Shown here piece after piece: positions 56,380 to 64,000 of a DNA stretch of 64,000 bases. Origin of the DNA: Serpula lacrymans var. lacrymans S7.9. Taxonomy: Eukaryota > Basidiomycota > Agaricomycetes > Boletales > Serpulaceae. How positions within the stretch are numbered: the first letter of the stretch is position 1; the number at the start of each line of letters is the position of its first letter. Both the position numbers and the translations under genes were made by a program. The stretch spans positions 349,540 through 413,539 of the forward strand of contig NW_006763290.1 of the NCBI RefSeq assembly GCF_000218685.1, given 5' to 3'. The notes beneath the pieces were generated by a model. That model did no database searches. It saw only the letters and a list, made by a program, of their open reading frames with translations, and was not told the origin of the DNA.

Positions 56380-57800
56380 ATTTTACAGACATCAAACAAG
56401 GTCACATTACAAATAGTATAAGGGCAATCAGAAGCAGAAAATGAAGACAAGGCATTGTAACAGCGTTTGAGAGATTGGAGAGTAACAGCTTGCAGACAAT
56501 TGGAGGCCTTGACTGCCTGAGGAGAGGATGCAAAGGAAGTAATCAACTTAGAATACCTTGCCATACTTCCACTGGTCCCCTTTGCGCCTGAAATGTAGCT
56601 CAACATCAAAGGGGCCTGGAATGCAAATTGCTTGTTATCAGACCTCCAAAGATCCAGATGATGGACAAACCCTGACGGCGTGCTAAAAGGCCTCCTCAGA
56701 TCCTTCCACCTTTCATTGCGTTGAATTTCCTCTAGAGCTTCCCCGAGGATATTGAGAACATTGTCATGGAAGGCATGCAACAGTACAAAGAATGACGGCG
56801 GACCTGCCTCTACAAAGCTCTTTGAGAGGAGCAATGTGGACCCAAACAGAACCTTGCAGAGGCACTTGAAGTAAGGGATCATAAAGGCGAAGTATTCAGA
56901 TACATTGTTTTCAAGAAACAAGCTGAGACCGTTGACTCTGCCAAAGGTCTGATACTTGTGGAAAGCAGTGTCAGAGCGGGTAAACATTGAAGTGAACTCG
57001 GAATTTAGCCATTTCTTGATGTCATCCTTTCTTTAGCATCTGCATCCATCATCTCATACGGCTTTACCATCAAGACATACATGGCCAGCAATACATAATA
57101 GAATGACTCCAGGTCGTGATGGGCAGTGTGTCAAATCCAGTCACCAGGCTGTATATTTTGCACTTCTGCTTCCATAAAAGGCTCTGTCCCCTGTAAAATG
57201 AATACATAAAACAAAATAATTGAATGATGGCTGATATAAACACTTACTGTATGCTCAAGAACATGATTTCCATTACCAACCTGCCAGCCCTCCTTACTCA
57301 ACTGTTGTATAACCTCATCAAGAGTACCCTCTGCAACATCCAATGTCCACTCAGGTTGATTATGACGTAAAAATGAATCTGATGAATAGATACTCTGGTC
57401 AGAGCGGATTATTTCTTTTTTGTGGTTAAGGGAGTTTCTGATTGAGTCATCCCAGTGTAAAACTTTCACAGGAACTTGGCCTGAAACAGAGGTCACCATT
57501 GCCATCTTGTGACCTAGTTAATGTTAGTATAGACAAATAAATAGTGGGTATGGTACTTGCTTTTGATGAGATCAATGATTACGACAAGGAGCTCCTCTAG
57601 GAAATTTAAATCTGTTATAATTGCACCAGCAGGTGTAGTTGTTGAACAAATGTGAACACACAGCTGGTAAGGGTGGTGTGGATAAGCCAAAACTTGGGCC
57701 CTCTCCATGTCTTTCAGGGATAATGTGGAGCCAAGGGCATCACAAATATTGGATGCGGAATTATACTCTAGACTTTGGCTTGATTGATCATGCTGGGCCC
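56380..57800 (-). pseudogene. FunK1-type protein kinase gene, element 1
   Basis: Readable from about 57800. An N-terminal block reads MERAQVLAYPHHPYQLCVHI and LNFLEELLVVIIDLIKS (57710-57560). Then an intron and VLHWDDSIRN, corresponding to the LHRDxSxNN catalytic loop with Arg replaced by Trp but Asp kept (57460). Next come HVLEHTVS, an intron, GTEPFMEAEVQN and HTAHHDLESFYYVLLAM, with an in-frame TGA just before the HTAHHD block (57131-57133). The C-lobe follows from 56987 (AFMIPYFKCLCKVL, FVHHLDLWRSDN). FunK1 kinases are fungus-specific Ser/Thr-type kinases of unknown role. It is transcribed toward and ends within about 70 bp of the Plavaka-type finger, the same order as in element 2. Confidence 0.6.
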
Positions 57801-58320
57801 ATCATTTTGAGCTGCAAACTTTCTCTTCACAAATGAGATGTGGGACTCCCTTTACTCCCTTTGCCTCAAGCAGGCGAATAATTGTACCCTCAGTAAGACA
57901 GCAGCGAGTATTATGCCAAGTATCCTTTACTCTCAGATTGACACCTTTTAACTACAATGTCCATGGGTTGTCTGATCTCCTCAATGAAGGTATTTGTGCT
58001 CACCTAACTACAGTTCCACGCCCATGGATGCTGTCAGAAATGAACAGAATACAGTGAAACTTCAATTCACCCAAAGTGCTGACACAAACATAATTGGGGT
58101 TAGCCCCAGTATTGTTGTCCAAACACGTAGAGCAAAGTAAAGGAAGAACCCCATATAGAAAGATGCTATAAGAGGCTATAGCCAACTATAAGAGTACTAT
58201 AAGAGCACATTGTTTCTGAATAGATGTTGGGGTTTCTATTGCAGCTATGATCACTATAACAACTATATTTGCAACTATAGTACTATTAGAGTCTATATAG
58301 CCAAAGTGTTTTTCCTGATG

Positions 58321-59549
58321 AGGGGATAAAACATGTCACTGGAGGATATATGAGTACAAGATCTGGGCCGCACCTTCCACCAGCATCACCAACTGCTTGG
58401 ACAGCATACGCAGAAGTCCACCATCTGGACCTCTTGAAGGTGCTGGAATCCACAAGCTGATCAACTTTGTGAACCAGATAGTTGAGAAAATCTGCAACCT
58501 AGCCTTCTAAGCCAGGGCTCCATGGCTTAGTCAAATCCAGGCAGGAAATTGCAGCAGTCTACTTCCCTGACTCAGACAAGTAAAGCTCTTCCTGTCAAAG
58601 GCATTTAAAGGCAGTGAACAAGGGGTTTTCTTGAGGGAGAGCACCCAGCATAGATGGGAAGAGCTCAGATAGGGGAAATAGGATGTGGAGCATGTCTTCA
58701 ATGGCGCAGTAACTTTTCAAGGGAGCTGCCCTTGCCTTGATAAGGAGGTCCATAAAGGTGTGATAATATTGCTTAGGTCTTTTAAATAGGAAAGTGTTGA
58801 ACTGGAACAGGGATAAGTGAGAGAGAAATCAAGAAAATAATAGGATGGTCGTACTTTGGGTTTGGTCGGTGGGGTACTGTGGTGGAGCATGCATAGGAAT
58901 GACCTCATGCATCTGGTGGAAATACCCAATGGTATCCAAGACTTACCTGAAGGCCTGGTCAATATTCAGAGCAATTTATCAACATTTCTATTGTACCCAT
59001 CAATTCTGTCTGCATTGCCAGGTGAGCTTTCAAGTTTGATTTCTGATCTGGCTATCCTCAGTCAAAACTATATATTTGTCAGCTCTATCTAAATCCAAGT
59101 TATTGTTGGGTGAAACCTCACTAGGTATATTTACATTTCTCTTTCCACTTCCTCTTTCGAGAGCCAACAGCACCATCCAATACTATGCATCACTGGTACT
59201 ACCCATTTTCATCTGGATTGCCACTAGGTTAGTCCATGTTTTATTCTGACTGTACTACAACTAATTTAATAACCTACCTAAAGAGCAATCAGCACTACCA
59301 AACATTCCTCCTTGGTTGGACGGGTCTCATGTTTCTACCGACACTGATATGTTCAAGATTCTGGTTCCGAATCAATCATACTACCCAATACCAGCATTCC
59401 AAAAAAAAAACCATTGTGGCTTCCAAACAAAGCAATCAAGGGAAATCTAGAGCAACAAGACAACAAGCTCAACACTTCAGTCACCCCTCTGGGACATACC
59501 TCTTAGCTTCATATATTTCTATATACCTTTATACCTAAAAGGCCATAAT
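58321..59549. other. No recognisable gene; includes a duplicated 77-bp segment
   Basis: Frames at 58370-58962 (-) and 58845-59092 (+) lack any domain. The segment 59473-59549 (CACTTCAGTCACCCCTCTGG onward) recurs at 60934-61010. Confidence 0.4.
59473..59549 (+). repeat. 77-bp segment duplicated at 60934-61010
   Basis: CACTTCAG(T)YACCCCTCTGG through TATACCTAARAGGYCATAAT is about 93 percent identical between the two places, same orientation. In the first copy the solo LTR at 59550 is inserted directly at its end. Confidence 0.75.
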
Positions 59550-59869
59550 TATTAAGAACAAAGCTTGAAGGAAGTGTCTAGCCACTTGCTGAGAGCAATC
59601 AGGGACTGGAACTAGAGTCCAATGTGAGTAACTATATTATTAGAGAGTATGACAGGTATACAGTACCTAGAGTCCAATGTGAGTAACTAGAGAATAGGAA
59701 GCATTGGACTCTGCAATACTGTCCGAAGTTTTGTAAACAAAGGTAAACAAAGCAGCCACAAAGGCGAAATAATAGAGAACACAATCAATAGTGAATGATA
59801 GAAGAATAGATAGAGAAAAGAATGAAAATATATAGGTAGCACAAAGGTGCAGAATCACCAAAACTAACA
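59550..59869 (-). mobile_element. Solo LTR, TGTTAGTTTTGG family, 320 bp, inverted
   Basis: Inverted copy of the LTR at 8454-8773 with perfect plus-strand target duplication ATAAT at 59545-59549 and 59870-59874. Only a few substitutions separate the three copies. Confidence 0.9.
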
Positions 59870-60519
59870 ATAATATGCCGGTCTTCCCTGGTATGTCCCC
59901 AGGGACAACCACTCTATGGTCCCAGGGACAATAATTCTCTTATGCCTGGAACAGCTGCTCTGTTATCCTTGGTGTCTTCTTCTACGGTTATAGGGTGCTA
60001 AATGTTTGGTCTTTGTTGAGAGAGAAATTGTAGTTCTTTGTACACAATCCAGATTTTTAAAAGGTTGGAAGGTGAAATTACATCAAATTAGTCAGGGTGC
60101 ACTAAATTATTGTGTATAAAGCAGTTTGATGAGCTTTAGAGAGTTAGGTGATTGTCCTTTATGTGTGTTTCATTTTCAGATATTATTTATAGGTGTAGCC
60201 TTTGTACCAAATGTGTAAAACCCAATCACATCTCTAATGAGGCAAGATTGAGATTTTAATCTGTGACAAGTATAGTAAAGAGTGCACTGTGCACTAATTA
60301 GGGAGTGATTTTGCCAAATTGAAAAATTCTTGGATTGAAATAATATATTCATGCATCCTGTGCCACAGCATCAGCTATATGGTCTGATGACACCTAAAAA
60401 GGTATCCTAATTTACATGGGACATCCTTCAGATATTGCACTTTTAATGCTTTTGGAGAGTATCACACACATGTAACAATCTAATGGAATAAGATATGGGG
60501 CACTTTGGAAGATGAAAAT
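59870..60519. other. No recognisable gene
   Basis: AT-rich spacer between a solo LTR and the minisatellite. GTCCCAGGGACAATAATTCT-type wording near 59895-59930 suggests the repeat's edge. Confidence 0.35.
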
Positions 60520-61310
60520 ATCCATGTGGTTCATCCTGGGGACAGTTCAGGAAGTCCCAGATTAATAGGATCATCTCCAGGTATTGCACCTGGGAACATT
60601 GGATTATACATTGGATTATACATTGGGATATTAACTGGAAATATAGGGATATAAGGATATCTGTTAGGATGATATTTGAGAAGATGTCAATATCTCTTCA
60701 GAAGTGCCAGGCCTATAGGGATATCCATTAGGATTGTACTTGGAATGTATAGGGACATCCTCAGGGATAACACCTGGGAAGATGGGGATGTCCCATGGGA
60801 AATCCCAGGGGTGTGGGGACATCCCTTGGGATATTGCTGAGGATAACACTTGGGACATTACTGGGGATAACATTCAAGAAAATAGGAATTATTGTTTCTG
60901 AATATAAGTTTGTACGTGAAAAGTGTGACTGGATCACTTCAGTTACCCCTCTGGAACATACCTCTTAGCTTCATATATTTCTATATACCTATATACCTAA
61001 GAGGTCATAATATGCTGGTGTATTGATATCTGTGAGGATAACACTTGGGAAGATGACAATATCTCTTCAGAAGTCCCAGACCTATAGGGGCATTCCTTGG
61101 GATAATACTTGGGAAGATGGGAATATCACATTTGAAACCCCAGACATATGGGGACATCCATTGGGATAACACTTGGGAAGATGGGGATGTCCCAGGTATT
61201 TTGGGGAAGATGGGGACACCCCTTGTACCAACATTTGGGGAAAGTGGATATTCTATGGGAAATCCCAGACATGTAGGGACATCATTGGGGATAACATTTG
61301 GGGAGATGGG
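60520..61310. repeat. Degenerate minisatellite, about 60-70 bp units
   Basis: Recurring phrases GGGATAACACTTGGGAAGAT, GGGGAYRTCCC and CAGACMTATRGGGACATCC appear about ten times with drift. On the minus strand they read as short Pro/Ile/Ser-rich frames (YPNGYPYRPG-like), which I regard as by-products. The array is interrupted at 60934-61010 by the 77-bp segment also found at 59473 and ends at the copia LTR. Confidence 0.65.
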
Positions 61311-61483
61311 TGACAAAAACGGATAAACCCAGTCTCTGCCAAAGCAGCCATTGTTCTCCTAGGAGTCATTATACTGTAGCAAGTAGCACCTCTGACTATA
61401 AGTAGTAGGGGGTTTAGTATAGAAATACCTCAGTTGTTTCTATAGCCTCTCGGGCAGCGGCTGAGTTTCACTTAGTTTTATTA
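61311..61483 (+). mobile_element. 5' LTR of the copia element, shortened
   Basis: Begins TGACAAAAACGGATAAACCC and ends CTTAGTTTTATTA, 173 bp against 343 bp in the solo copies, lacking the middle with the first hairpin unit. It is directly followed by GGTTATGAGCCCCCC, at the position of a primer-binding site. Confidence 0.75.
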
Positions 61484-61555
61484 GGTTATGAGCCCCCCTG
61501 GTGCGCAAAAGCTACGCAGGAAATAATTCTTATTTGAAATGGCAACCTCGGAACC

Positions 61556-62440
61556 ATGACCACAGCACACGATACATCTGCATGTCCAGTTCTCACTGGA
61601 CCCAACAATTTTCAGATATGGAAACTCCGGATCATCTCAAAACTACGTCGGGAAAAAGTTCTCCGGGTTGTTACTGGAGAGGAGCTTAAGCCCTCACCAG
61701 GAAAACCTACCTCCTCGGAGGACCCTGAAATCACCTGGATACTTAAGGATAAGAAGGCACATGGAATCATCCAGGACCACATCTCTGATGCCCTCCTAAT
61801 GAGGACTGGAGACCTCACCAGCTCCAAGGAGTTATTTGATAAACTTGTCTCACTGCATCAAACATCCAACATTGCCTCGGCCTTCTATTCATTCCAGCAA
61901 CTCACCAAATTGTCCTGGGATGGGACATCACCTATCCAGGACCACATTGTGAAAATCCGGACAATTGATTCACACCTCTCCAGAATGAAACTAGGAGTTG
62001 ATACCAAACTCATGGCTTTCGCTCTTCTCCAATCTCTCCCATGCACTCCTGAATGGCAAATATTTCAGTCATTGGTAATCAACACAATTGAAGAAAATAA
62101 ACTTACCTTTGATGCAGTTGAGATCCGGGTTACTGCAGAAGTTGCACGACAGTCAGGAAAGGCCCCTGGAGGTTCCAAATCAGCACTCAAATCCGAGGAG
62201 AAGTGGTGTGACTTCCACAAAGCTAAATCACACAACACCTCGGAGTGTCAAACACTTCAGTCAGCTGGAAAAGGTCAAAGGAAGAAGGGAAAGGAAAGAC
62301 ACAAGGATAAAAGAAAAGAGAAGGAAAAGGCAAATACGGCGGAGCAATCATCTGGATCTGACTCCGAGGAGGAACAGAGTCATATTGCATTGGAACATGT
62401 ACATATTTCCAATAAGACCAAAACAACAATCATCATTGAC
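61556..62440 (+). CDS. Copia Gag, C-terminally truncated by deletion
   Basis: The frame opens at ATG 61556 and stays open across the Gag. It begins with LTGPNNFQIWKLRIISKL (the usual Gag start LxGxNYxxWK), followed by a helical UBN2-type region with TSSKELFDKLVSLHQTSNIA and MAFALLQSLPCTPEWQIF. A CHHC-type knuckle CDFHKAKSHNTSEC (62207-62250) replaces the usual CCHC. A Lys/Glu-rich linker ends near IIIDS at 62440, where the protease Asp-Ser-Gly should begin. There the frame runs into integrase sequence in the wrong phase. Gag packages the element RNA in virus-like particles. The upstream ATG at 61538 is out of frame and stops after six codons. Confidence 0.65.
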
Positions 62441-62966
62441 TCATTTGGGAGAAGAAAACTTCACTCCACTGTACACAGAATTCCTCCGGAGCGATGGGGG
62501 AGGAGAATATACTGGCAATCCATTCAAAAATCAACTCCAAGGAGATGGTGTCATCCAAGAAACTACAGCTGCAGATACTCTGGAACTAAATGGCATTGCA
62601 AAACGCATGAATCAGACATTGGCTACATTAGCAACCACTATGCTCCATGATTCCAAGCTCCCAAAGTCATTCTGGGTAGGTGCCATGCAAACAGCTGCAT
62701 ATATCACAGCACGCAGCCCAGCCTTGGGACTCCATGGAAAGACCCCATATGAAATACTGTTTAAAAGGAGAGTTGATCCAACTTTGTTTCGCCCTTTCCG
62801 ATGCCAAGCATATGCATTGATTCCGAAAGACAAAAGGCAAGGGAAGTTTTACTCCAAGGGGCGCAATGCCATAATGATTGGCTACACACTGGCCATCTTC
62901 AGAACGGAAACCCAAAGTATAGTCACAGTCAGTGGAAGGACAGCCCCTCAACATACAGCCAGCTGA
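62441..62966 (+). pseudogene. Copia integrase, 5' truncated
   Basis: In the +1 frame relative to Gag: LYTEFLRSDGGGEYTGNPF (second catalytic Asp block), then VIQETTAADTLELNGIAKRM and NQTLATLATTML (third acidic residue region, GIAERxN), then FWVGAMQTAAYITARSPAL, GKTPYEILFKRRVDP and the GYT/FR C-terminal fold. The HHCC zinc domain and first catalytic Asp are missing through the deletion at about 62440. Confidence 0.7.
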
Positions 62967-63279
62967 TGTGGAAAAAGTCCGAATACAGCTCGACAGCCTG
63001 TCCATTGGATCAGCTTCTGGAAGGCATACAACACCTCCAAGGAGTCATCCAACACCTCCGAGGAGTGATTCAACACCTTCAGGAGTGAGTGGGGCAACAA
63101 ATACACAAATGTGTCTACTCCCTGGAGTACCTGCATAAGTTCCTAAAAGAGCAGTCATGCCTGCTGAAGTCCTAGGAGTACGCAGAAGCAATCTCCAGAC
63201 TTGTCCTGCAGATAAAAATTGAGATTATCAAAGGACTCTAGATGAGGAACAGCCTTGAAAAGAGCAGCATGATAACTCC

Positions 63280-64000
63280 ATGGAGAAACCTAACACTCCT
63301 GAGGTACATGAAAAAACATCTGATACAGAGGAGACATTCTTTGCTGGAATAGCAAGTACTGGTCCATTTAACACAGACCTTCTAAGGACACTAAAGGAAG
63401 CCTTATCACGTCCGGATGGAGAATTATGGAAGTCTGCCTTGGAGGAGGAACTCCTAAGTCTCAATACTAATGCAGTATATGACACTGTTCCACTTTTGAA
63501 GGGAGTGAAACCCATCACATCAAAACCTGTGTTCCAGATCAAGTTTGATCAAAACGGAAACATTGAGAGATACAAACTCCGGATTGTTGCATAAGGTTTT
63601 ACTCAAAGGGAGGGGATTGATTACCAGGAAGTTTTTGCTCTGGTTGCAAACTTAGAGTCAATCTGAATTATTCTAGCCCTGACAGCAAAGTACAACCTAG
63701 AACTTGATCAAATGGACACATCCACAGCTTATCTCAATGGAGAACTTGAAGAAGAACTGTACATGCTTCCTCCAGGGGGTGTTCCTATCCAACCTGGATA
63801 CTGCTGGAGGTTGAAGAAATCCATCTACGGATGATTAAAACAAGCTGGTTGTACATGGAACAAAACCTTTGATCACAAGCTCCAGGAGCTTGGTTTCACA
63901 AGACTAAATGCAGAAACATGTCTCTATGTATTCCGGGACAACAAACAAATATGCTTTGTTGTTGTCTATGTAGATGACTCCTCCTAGGAGCTTCATCCAG
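63280..64000 (+). pseudogene. Copia reverse transcriptase, stops, incomplete at window end
   Basis: Contains ELWKSALEEELLSLNTNAVY and PITSKPVFQIKFDQNGNIER, then a TAA where Lys is expected in the (V/L)VAKGF motif (63592). It continues FTQREGIDYQEVFALVANLE, a TGA where Arg is expected, LDQMDTSTAYLNGELEEELY with the first catalytic Asp, PPGGVPIQPGYCWRLKKSIY followed by TGA, and VVYVDD, the catalytic pair, near 63980. The window ends here. Confidence 0.75.

Larger units (their letters stand above)
52235..58320 (-). mobile_element. Plavaka-like element 1 with kinase gene, 6.09 kb
   Basis: Ends CATCAGGAAAAATCC (52235) and TTTTTCCTGATG (58320), with CTATAG-rich subterminal DNA inside both. Outside the repeat, CCCCTC on the left faces AGGGGA on the right, so the inverted repeat may extend by about five bases. 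On the minus strand it carries a FunK1-like kinase gene followed by the Plavaka-type zinc-finger/transposase gene. The transposase is split by a MITE (53143-54576) that carries a solo LTR, which in turn carries a 228-bp tRNA-bearing element. No target duplication was recognised. Confidence 0.65.
61484..64000 (+). mobile_element. Copia element, internal region, decayed, runs off the window
   Basis: Gag, integrase and reverse transcriptase segments follow the 5' LTR in copia order (integrase before reverse transcriptase). A deletion removes protease and the front of integrase. The 3' half lies beyond the window. Confidence 0.75.

Noticed and set aside
58300..58330. CTGATGAG, the core of a hammerhead ribozyme
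   Set aside because: It is the end of the inverted repeat CCTGATG plus the flank; there is no GAAA partner or stems at the required spacing.
60520..61310. Regularly spaced repeats as a CRISPR array
   Set aside because: Units are degenerate, there are no constant repeats with unique spacers, and the genome is eukaryotic; it is a minisatellite.
63592..63840. Stop-codon reassignment in the copia reverse transcriptase
   Set aside because: Both TAA and TGA occur at positions of different residues, and the intact host genes use normal stops; simple decay is sufficient.

Overview
The window looks like nuclear DNA of a filamentous basidiomycete, probably an agaricomycete. Evidence: 42-64 nt GT-AG introns, a fungal class I myosin with about 16 introns, an intron-rich eS24 gene, and transposon families typical of mushroom-forming fungi (KDZ with CxC2-type sequence, Plavaka-like, FunK1-type kinase genes, basidiomycete IS630/Tc1-type transposases, copia, gypsy, Harbinger, pogo, Helitron and Penelope-like relics). 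The species cannot be named from the sequence.

Only two intact host genes are convincing: ribosomal protein eS24 (30319-30979, +, four exons) and class I myosin with SH3 domain (51428-46851, -, 17 exons, 1251 aa). Both have a first coding exon consisting of the ATG alone. They sit as small islands in transposon debris. A Harbinger inverted repeat ends about 125 bp upstream of the eS24 start, a copia LTR begins about 170 bp downstream of its stop, and an old Plavaka/kinase relic starts within about 170 bp of the myosin stop.

Layout. 0-3.6 kb: decayed unrecognised coding sequence. 3.6-9.6 kb: copia gag relic, four LTRs and a CTATAG-rich transposon end. 9.9-13.2 kb: a decayed gene of unknown family and a likely TET/JBP-like dioxygenase relic. 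13.2-17.5 kb: a Harbinger Myb gene broken by a solo LTR, a 2.43-kb pogo element and a gypsy fragment. 17.4-19.0 kb: gypsy integrase and 3' LTR. 19.2-23.2 kb: a long unrecognised gene with tandem repeats, broken by a solo LTR. 25.3-28.2 kb: KDZ transposase with a nested MITE. 28.2-28.6 kb: Helitron-type helicase relic. 29.4-33.6 kb: Harbinger elements around eS24. 33.9-46.7 kb: Plavaka-like element with kinase gene, interrupted by a solo LTR, a Penelope-like element and an IS630-type transposase that itself carries a MITE. 46.8-51.4 kb: myosin I. 52.2-58.3 kb: a second Plavaka/kinase element with a four-level nest of insertions. 59.5-61.3 kb: solo LTR and minisatellite. 61.3-64 kb: decayed copia element running off the window.

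The most unusual signals are: a FunK1-like kinase gene beside a Plavaka-type zinc-finger/transposase gene in the same order twice; a 228-bp TG...CA element with its own target duplication that carries a tRNA-sized cloverleaf; a MITE family with a tRNA-like core; a transposase whose three catalytic acidic residues all appear lost through CpG-to-CpA changes; and a TET/JBP-like relic. Coordinates of TE pseudogenes are approximate where frameshifts occur. LTR, TIR and host-gene coordinates were read base by base.
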